Part shown: positions 6,374 through 8,969 of the stretch, piece by piece | Layout of the letters: each line of letters starts with the position of its first letter | How positions within the stretch are numbered: position 1 is the first letter of the stretch | Assembly: GCA_000436915.1 (NCBI GenBank) | Contig: HF993976.1 | Span: 1-8,969, forward strand | DNA: 8,969 nucleotides | From: Prevotella sp. CAG:1092 | Lineage (GTDB): Bacteria > Bacteroidota > Bacteroidia > Bacteroidales > Bacteroidaceae | Direction of reading: 5' to 3' | Translations under genes and position numbers: made by a program | Notes under the pieces: generated by a model | What the model saw: the letters and a program-made list of their open reading frames with translations, nothing else | What the model was told of the DNA's origin: nothing | Databases searched by the model: none

Positions 6374-7169
6374 GGATATTACCTTTTTGATTCCAATTCG
6401 CTTGGATAGTATTGTAAGATTAGAAAACTTAATATTATCAATAGATTATCTATATAAACATTTCTGTTGTAATATAATAGTAGTAGAGGCGTCAAACTAT
6501 GATAGTTTGATAGCAAACCGATTGGTTTCACCAAAAGCGACTTACATTCATATAGAAGATTTTGATAATATTTTTTATAGGACGAAATACATAAATTATT
6601 TAACACAATTGTCAGCGACTAAATATATAGCGATATGGGATGCAGATATAATAATATCTAAAGAACAAATTGTGCAGGCTTTACATTTATTGAATGAAGG
6701 TGTTGAGGTTGTGTTCCCATATGATGGTCGTTTTTATGACACTTCTGAAATATTAAGAGAAATATATATAAATAAACGTGATATTAGGATATTTAAGCGA
6801 AATATCAACAAGATGTTTCTTCGGTATGGCGATGATGCTGTTGGTGGGGCGATATTTCTTAATAAAGAATCATATCTGTACTCGGGAATGGAAAATATAG
6901 ATTTTTACGGTTGGGGACCTGAAGATTATGAGCGTTATCTGCGTTGGAAAAAACTTGGGTTAAAGATGTCTCGGGTAGATGGTCCTTTATTTCATTTGTC
7001 TCATGAAAGAGGCTCTGATAGTAGAATGCGCTCTTCAATACAAGCTATGTCTACAAATGATGAAATACGCAAACTAATGAATATGACCAAGGAAGAATTG
7101 TTGTTGGATATAGAAAAAAGAAATGAGCGTTGGAATGAACTCGTGCAAGATATAAATCAATCCGAGTAA
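6354..7169 (+). CDS. Glycosyltransferase, GT-A fold (GT2 / galactosyltransferase-like)
   Basis: 271 residues from the ATG at 6354; an upstream TTG at 6348 would add only two residues. Probably transfers a sugar from a nucleotide donor in the cytoplasm. ITFLIPIRLDSIVRLENL (9-26) is the first strand and helix of a GT-A domain. YIAIWDADIIIS (91-102) holds the DxD motif (D96, D98) that binds the metal and nucleotide sugar. GAIFLN (165-170), then FYGWGPEDYERYLRWKKLG (184-202) and FHLSHERG (213-220) match the C-terminal GWGxED...H motif of galactosyltransferase-type (Glyco_transf_7C) proteins, with D191 the likely base. The tail from 235 is charged and helical. It overlaps the LanC-like gene by 20 bases. 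The acceptor is unknown; context suggests a peptide or protein of the cassette rather than polysaccharide, since no polymer or lipid-carrier genes are nearby. Confidence 0.75.
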   Translation: MKRIDIKDITFLIPIRLDSIVRLENLILSIDYLYKHFCCNIIVVEASNYDSLIANRLVSPKATYIHIEDFDNIFYRTKYINYLTQLSATKYIAIWDADIIISKEQIVQALHLLNEGVEVVFPYDGRFYDTSEILREIYINKRDIRIFKRNINKMFLRYGDDAVGGAIFLNKESYLYSGMENIDFYGWGPEDYERYLRWKKLGLKMSRVDGPLFHLSHERGSDSRMRSSIQAMSTNDEIRKLMNMTKEELLLDIEKRNERWNELVQDINQSE

Positions 7170-7171
7170 TC

Positions 7172-7212
7172 AAAGTAAAGGTCTTTACTTTATAGTAGAG
7201 ACCTTTACTTTT
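7172..7212 (+). terminator. Strong intrinsic terminator after the glycosyltransferase, possibly bidirectional
   Basis: It starts three bases after the stop codon. The 13-bp arms AAAGTAAAGGTCT (7172-7184) and AGACCTTTACTTT (7199-7211) pair perfectly. The interior adds a T-G wobble and TACT/AGTA, giving an 18-bp stem with a TTAT loop, followed by T. The adjacent trxB gene converges from the right, so the hairpin could also end that transcript. The U-run is better on the plus strand. Confidence 0.85.
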
Positions 7213-7214
7213 CA

Positions 7215-7230
7215 ATGAAGCTAACTTCAT
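7215..7230. other. Small hairpin in the convergent intergenic gap
   Basis: ATGAAG and CTTCAT (6 bp) flank a CTAA loop just beyond the main terminator. It has no T-run and no clear role. Between 7231 and 7321 I see nothing else definable; this is where composition returns from the AT-rich island to the trxB background. Confidence 0.35.
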
Positions 7231-7321
7231 TTGCTTACGGAGTTAACTTTTCTAATTAAGTAGTATTTCTGGTCCATATTCCGGATGAACCGTATTCCTG
7301 TATAAAAAATATATTCAGTTG

Positions 7322-8254
7322 TTACAATGCAGCAAGATATCTCTCAGCTTCAAGAGCAGCCTTGCATCCAGAGCCTGCAGCAACGATAGCCTGACGATAT
7401 GTTGGGTCAGCGCAGTCGCCAGCAGCAAACACACCCTCAATATTGGTGCGTGGAGTGCCATTGATAGTCTTGATATAGCCAATCTCGTCGAGGTCGAGCC
7501 AAGGCTTGAATACATCAGTATTTGGCTTATGGCCGATAGCGAGGAAGAAACCATCGATAGGCAAGTCGTAGCGCTCTTCGTCAGCTTCGCCCTTGCGCTT
7601 TACGAGATGAGCACCCTCTACACCATTCTCGCCATAAAGGCCGAGAGTGTTGTGCTCATAGAGAATCTCTATCTTCTCGTTTTCCTCTACACGCTTCTTC
7701 ATCACGTCAGAAGCACGGAGATAAGGCTTGCGAACTATCATGTAAACCTTCTTGCAAAGACCAGCGAGGTATGATGCTTCTTCGCATGCGGTGTCGCCAC
7801 CACCAACCACAGCAACAGTCTTCTTGCGATAGAAGAAGCCGTCGCAAGTAGCACATGCGCTAACGCCCTGTCCGTTGTATTTCTTCTCGTCGTCAAGACC
7901 GAGATATTTTGCAGACGCACCAGTAGCGATGATTACGGTATCGGCAGCAATCTCTGTACCATCCTCAACAGTTACAATGAAAGGACGCTGTCCGAAATCA
8001 ACCTTTGTGATGATACCATCGCGGAGGTCGGCACCGAAGCGCTCTGCCTGTTCGCGGATATCCATCATCATCTGGTTTCCGTCTACACCCTGTGGATAGC
8101 CAGGGAAGTTTTCAACTTCAGTAGTTTGAGTGAGCTGTCCGCCAGTCTGTAGTCCGCAATAGAGCACAGGGCTGAGATTAGCTCGTCCTGCATAAATAGC
8201 TGCGGTATATCCTGCAGGACCGCTACCGATGATAAGGCATTTAGTTTTTTCCAT
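7322..8254 (-). CDS. trxB: Thioredoxin-disulfide reductase
   Basis: Cytoplasmic flavoenzyme that uses NADPH to reduce thioredoxin. The 310 residues are the usual bacterial length. The FAD-binding GSGPAG is at 10-15, the redox-active CATC at C134/C137 (ACATCDGFFYRKK), the NADPH-binding GGGDTA at 151-156, and the FAD-contacting GVFAAGDC at 274-281, followed by RQAIVAAGSG. All key residues are intact. It is the second gene after gpx on the same strand, 46 bases downstream, with no promoter-like box in the gap, so co-transcription is likely. That fits supply of reduced thioredoxin to a thioredoxin-dependent peroxidase. Confidence 0.97.
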   Translation of the reverse strand: MEKTKCLIIGSGPAGYTAAIYAGRANLSPVLYCGLQTGGQLTQTTEVENFPGYPQGVDGNQMMMDIREQAERFGADLRDGIITKVDFGQRPFIVTVEDGTEIAADTVIIATGASAKYLGLDDEKKYNGQGVSACATCDGFFYRKKTVAVVGGGDTACEEASYLAGLCKKVYMIVRKPYLRASDVMKKRVEENEKIEILYEHNTLGLYGENGVEGAHLVKRKGEADEERYDLPIDGFFLAIGHKPNTDVFKPWLDLDEIGYIKTINGTPRTNIEGVFAAGDCADPTYRQAIVAAGSGCKAALEAERYLAAL

Positions 8255-8300
8255 ATATATCTATCTAATGAGTGATTAATCTTGCTCTCTTTGTAGCCCT

Positions 8301-8855
8301 TTATGCCTGTAGCAGTTCTTCAATCTTAGCTGCTATGTTGGCTATAGGCTCTGTAGGCTCGAAGCGAGCTACCACCTGTCCGCGCTTGTTGGTGAGGAAC
8401 TTGGTGAAATTCCATTTTATATCAGCGCTCTCCTTGTAGTTAGGATCCTGCTCTGAGAGCATCTTGTCCAATACAGGATATAGAGGATGGCTCTCGTCCC
8501 AACCAGCGAAGCCCTTACATTCTTTCAAGAACTTGAACAATGGGTCAGCATCGTCGCCATTAACCTTGATCTTCTTGAAACGCGAAAACTCTGTACCATA
8601 GTTGAGCTTACAGAAGTTGTGTATAGACTCGTCAGTACCAGGAGCTTGGCTACCAAACTGGTTGCATGGGAAGTCGAGGATTTCGAAACCTTGCTGATGA
8701 TATTTCTCGTAGAGCTTTTCTAAATCTTCATACTGAGGTGTGAATCCGCATTGTGTTGCTGTGTTGACTATAAGGAGTACTTCGTTTGAATACTCTTTGA
8801 GTGATACGTTTTTACCTTTTCTGTCCTTGACAGAGAATTCGTAAACTGTTCTCAT
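8301..8855 (-). CDS. gpx: Glutathione-peroxidase-family peroxidase, probably thioredoxin-dependent
   Basis: Cytoplasmic peroxidase that reduces hydrogen peroxide and organic hydroperoxides. 184 residues. The peroxidatic cysteine C36 lies in NTATQCGFTPQY. The rest of the tetrad is Q70 (NQFGSQAPG), W148 and N149 (WNFTKF). C64 is in the conserved FPCNQF, and C82 (FCKLNYG) sits where yeast Gpx3 and plant GPX-like enzymes have their resolving cysteine. Such two-cysteine members use thioredoxin, not glutathione, which agrees with trxB immediately downstream. The start at 8855 gives the standard N-terminus (MRTVYEFSVKDRKGK). The family name is secure; substrate and reductant are inferred. Confidence 0.93.
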   Translation of the reverse strand: MRTVYEFSVKDRKGKNVSLKEYSNEVLLIVNTATQCGFTPQYEDLEKLYEKYHQQGFEILDFPCNQFGSQAPGTDESIHNFCKLNYGTEFSRFKKIKVNGDDADPLFKFLKECKGFAGWDESHPLYPVLDKMLSEQDPNYKESADIKWNFTKFLTNKRGQVVARFEPTEPIANIAAKIEELLQA

Positions 8856-8892
8856 CTTTGTTTGTATGTTATGTTTTATTTTATTTGCTATG

Positions 8893-8921
8893 CAAAAATA
8901 CCAAAATTAATTGTAATCCAA
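8893..8921 (-). promoter_or_regulatory. Promoter of gpx-trxB
   Basis: Read on the minus strand, TTG (8919-8921), 18 bases, then TATTTTTG (8893-8900), an exact TAnnTTTG match. It lies 37 bases before the gpx ATG at 8855. This is the best complete Bacteroidetes promoter in the window. Confidence 0.6.
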
Positions 8922-8950
8922 GCAACACAACGCGATTATTATACTAATTT

Positions 8951-8966
8951 TAGGGATTTTTCCCTA
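8951..8966. other. Palindrome TAGGGA-TTTT-TCCCTA upstream of gpx
   Basis: A perfect 6-bp inverted repeat with a four-base spacer lies about 30 bases upstream of the gpx -33 element. Neither strand has a T-run after it, so it is a poor terminator. It could be an operator or the end of an upstream gene's signal outside the window. Confidence 0.3.
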
Positions 8967-8969
8967 CAC

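Noticed and set aside
7319..8723. Plus-strand open frames opposite trxB and gpx
   Set aside because: Shadows of two complete, well-recognised minus-strand genes.
1..8969. CRISPR arrays, tRNA or rRNA genes, riboswitches
   Set aside because: No spaced direct repeats, cloverleaf-like sequences or rRNA segments were noticed on reading both strands.

Overview
The window looks like a chromosomal segment from a Bacteroidales bacterium, most plausibly Prevotella or a close relative. The evidence is several Bacteroidetes-type promoter cores (TAnnTTTG, some with TTG about 18-20 bases upstream), mostly absent Shine-Dalgarno sequences, and the gene families present. The genus is an inference; there is no rRNA or marker gene here.

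Layout. Bases 1-281 hold no gene. They carry two inverted REP-like units (16-50 and 196-230) around a nearly pure pyrimidine tract. Next, on the minus strand, is a REP-associated tyrosine transposase (RAYT, 282-1394) with an unusual C-terminal extension. A divergent promoter region (1395-1494) separates it from a plus-strand sodium:solute symporter (1495-2928). Bases 2930-7260 form a markedly AT-rich island with five genes on the plus strand: (a) a double-glycine leader followed by a small HExxH metallopeptidase-like domain, broken by a frameshift; (b, c) two exported proteins that look like catalytically dead alpha/beta hydrolases of one family; (d) a LanC-like protein without recognisable zinc ligands; (e) a family-2-type glycosyltransferase. 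The last four are one base apart, 12 bases apart or overlapping, and the unit ends in a strong hairpin terminator (7172-7212). On the far side, in minus orientation and with normal base composition, lie gpx (8301-8855) and trxB (7322-8254). They are 46 bases apart and read as one thioredoxin-linked peroxide-defence operon.

The AT-rich cassette is the candidate for an undescribed system. A leader-bearing secreted peptide or protein, a LanC-like scaffold and a glycosyltransferase suggest a modified, exported peptide (RiPP-like). The two pseudo-hydrolases with signal peptides would be periplasmic partner or immunity proteins. No dehydratase (LanB), radical SAM enzyme or peptidase-containing ABC transporter is in the window, so export and any modification chemistry would depend on genes elsewhere. 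The broken precursor may mean that this copy is decaying. All functional statements about the cassette are inference from sequence reading; no database search was possible.
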